Positions 6,383-7,335 of a stretch of DNA of 7,335 nt are shown in pieces. The notes beneath the pieces were generated by a model. The model saw only the letters and a program-made list of their open reading frames with translations, searched no databases and was not told where the DNA came from. The position numbers and the translations under genes are program-made. The number at the start of each line of letters is the position of its first letter. Position 1 is the first letter of the stretch. Origin of the DNA: an uncultured Verrucomicrobiota bacterium (lineage in GTDB: Bacteria; Verrucomicrobiota; Kiritimatiellia; CAIVKH01); contig CALBHI010000418.1 of the NCBI GenBank assembly GCA_937894535.1, positions 1-7,335 on the forward strand, read 5' to 3'.

Positions 6383-6384
6383 GT

Positions 6385-7335
6385 TCAGTACGCGCCCTTG
6401 GCGGAAACCACGGCGCGGATGGTTCGGACGAAAATGACGACGTCCAGCCAGATCGACCAGTTGCGGACGTAATAGGTGTCCCACTTCGGCATGCCGGCAT
6501 GGCCGGTTTCGCTCCGGCCGGACACCTGCCACAGGCCGGTCATGCCGGGGCGGGCGCGTTCGCGCAATTCGCGGGCGCGGGCGGGCAGTTCCTCGTGGTG
6601 GTACCGGGGTAGCGGGCGCGGACCGACCAGCGACATGTCGCCGCGCAGGATATTGATGAACTGGGGGATTTCATCGAGGGAGGTGCGGCGGAGCAGGCGG
6701 CCGATCCGGGTGATGCGCGGATCGTGGCGCAGTTTGAAGTTGGCCTCCCACTCGGCGCGCAACGCCGGGTCCTCGCGCAACGCCTGCTGCAACACCTGCT
6801 CGGCGTTCGGGTGCATGGTGCGGAATTTCCAGGTCTTGAAGTGACGGCCGCGCGTGCCCACGCGGTCCTGGAGGAACAGCGGGTTCGCACGGTCCTCGAG
6901 CCAGATCAGGGCGCTGATGAGCAGGCCGAGCGGCAGCCACAGGGGCAGGGTACCGAGCACGAAGGCGAGATCGAAGCCGCGCTTGATGAAGCGGGCGAGC
7001 GGATCGATGAGGTTGCTGGGGATCTCGAGGCCGAGCATGCCGACCAGGTCGCGGGGCTTGACCCACAGGGACGGCATTTCCGCGATGTCGGGGATGATGA
7101 CCACGCGGCGGTATTGCGACAGGCAATGCTCGATGAGTTCGGCCGTGCGGTGGCTCGAGAGATCGGGCAGGGCGATGATCGCCGCCTGGCCGAAACCAGC
7201 CGAGCTTTCCTCCAAGCGGCCGAGTACCGGCAGGTCGGCCAGTTCACTGCCTTTGGGGTACGCCTCGTCATCGATCATGACGCCGACGGGGCGGTAGCCG
7301 AGCGCGAGCAGGTCGTCTGGCTGCGCGCCGACGAC
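6385..7335 (-). CDS. WbaP-type polyprenyl-phosphate sugar-1-phosphate transferase (5' end outside window)
   Basis: 316 residues are visible; the frame is open through the right edge, so the ATG at 7278 is internal. The first part (VVGAQPDDLLALGYRPVGVMIDDE, PVLGRLEE, VVIIPDIAEMPSLWV) is the end of the nucleotide-binding-like domain common in long-chain family members. The catalytic bacterial sugar transferase domain (PF02397) follows. It has KRGFDL with one long hydrophobic membrane segment, PLFLQDRVG, FKTWKFRTM, then LRRTSLDEIPQFINILRGDMSLVGPRP and RPGMTGLWQVSGRSE. The Asp-Glu dyad (codons 6675-6670) is intact. Such enzymes move a hexose-1-phosphate from UDP-sugar to undecaprenyl phosphate in the inner membrane, the first committed step of exopolysaccharide, capsule or O-antigen units. 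RDLVGMLGLEI before the membrane segment suits the WbaP branch (galactose or glucose); the sugar cannot be fixed. It ends 17 bp before the secreted multidomain gene. Confidence 0.94.
   Translation of the reverse strand, partial: VVGAQPDDLLALGYRPVGVMIDDEAYPKGSELADLPVLGRLEESSAGFGQAAIIALPDLSSHRTAELIEHCLSQYRRVVIIPDIAEMPSLWVKPRDLVGMLGLEIPSNLIDPLARFIKRGFDLAFVLGTLPLWLPLGLLISALIWLEDRANPLFLQDRVGTRGRHFKTWKFRTMHPNAEQVLQQALREDPALRAEWEANFKLRHDPRITRIGRLLRRTSLDEIPQFINILRGDMSLVGPRPLPRYHHEELPARARELRERARPGMTGLWQVSGRSETGHAGMPKWDTYYVRNWSIWLDVVIFVRTIRAVVSAKGAY

Noticed and set aside
6368..6532. Upstream extension of the secreted multidomain protein to 6532
   Set aside because: It overlaps the conserved C-terminal part of the sugar transferase and would bury the signal peptide.

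Overview
The window looks like ordinary chromosome from a high-GC, Gram-negative-type bacterium, most likely of the PVC group (Verrucomicrobiota/Kiritimatiellota, with Planctomycetota as the alternative). The evidence is protein style. There is a type IV prepilin-like protein with an H-Xn-DG C-terminal motif, a large secreted protein resembling the TIGR03790 group, and a secreted orphan protein. These types are common in PVC genomes, but no rRNA or marker gene confirms the assignment. All genes carry similar GC-rich codon usage, and I see no integrase, transposase, CRISPR array or phage gene.

Layout, left to right. (1) 2-532 (+) is the 3' part of a TRIC/UPF0126 membrane channel gene. (2) 533-666 is a short spacer with a G-quadruplex-type G-run cluster and a good sigma70-type promoter. 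(3) 667-757 (+) is a tRNA-Ser(CGA) with encoded CCA. (4) 785-1906 (+) is an exported protein of unknown function, closed by a hairpin at 1914-1930 that it shares with the convergent gene on its right. (5) 3132-1934 (-) is a two-gene operon. It holds a membrane-anchored FHA-domain protein and, through a GTGA stop/start overlap, a GspJ-like minor pseudopilin. A plausible promoter lies in the divergent spacer 3133-3299. (6) 3300-3932 (+) is a single prepilin-like protein gene. It overlaps by 7 bp the tail of the gene on the other strand. (7) 7335-3926 (-) is a second two-gene unit. A WbaP-type polyprenyl-phosphate sugar-1-phosphate transferase (its N-terminus lies beyond the window) is followed 17 bp later by an 813-residue secreted multidomain protein.

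Together, the right two thirds are about building the cell surface. Two prepilin-peptidase substrates and an FHA phosphopeptide-reading protein point to a type II secretion/type IV pilus-like machine, possibly under Ser/Thr kinase control. The sugar transferase and secreted multidomain protein point to an exopolysaccharide locus, perhaps of the kind linked to exosortase/PEP-CTERM systems. No exosortase, prepilin peptidase, secretion ATPase or kinase is in view, so these links are inferred. I did not find a clear new biological system. The best leads are the FHA-pseudopilin coupling and the transferase plus TIGR03790-like pair.
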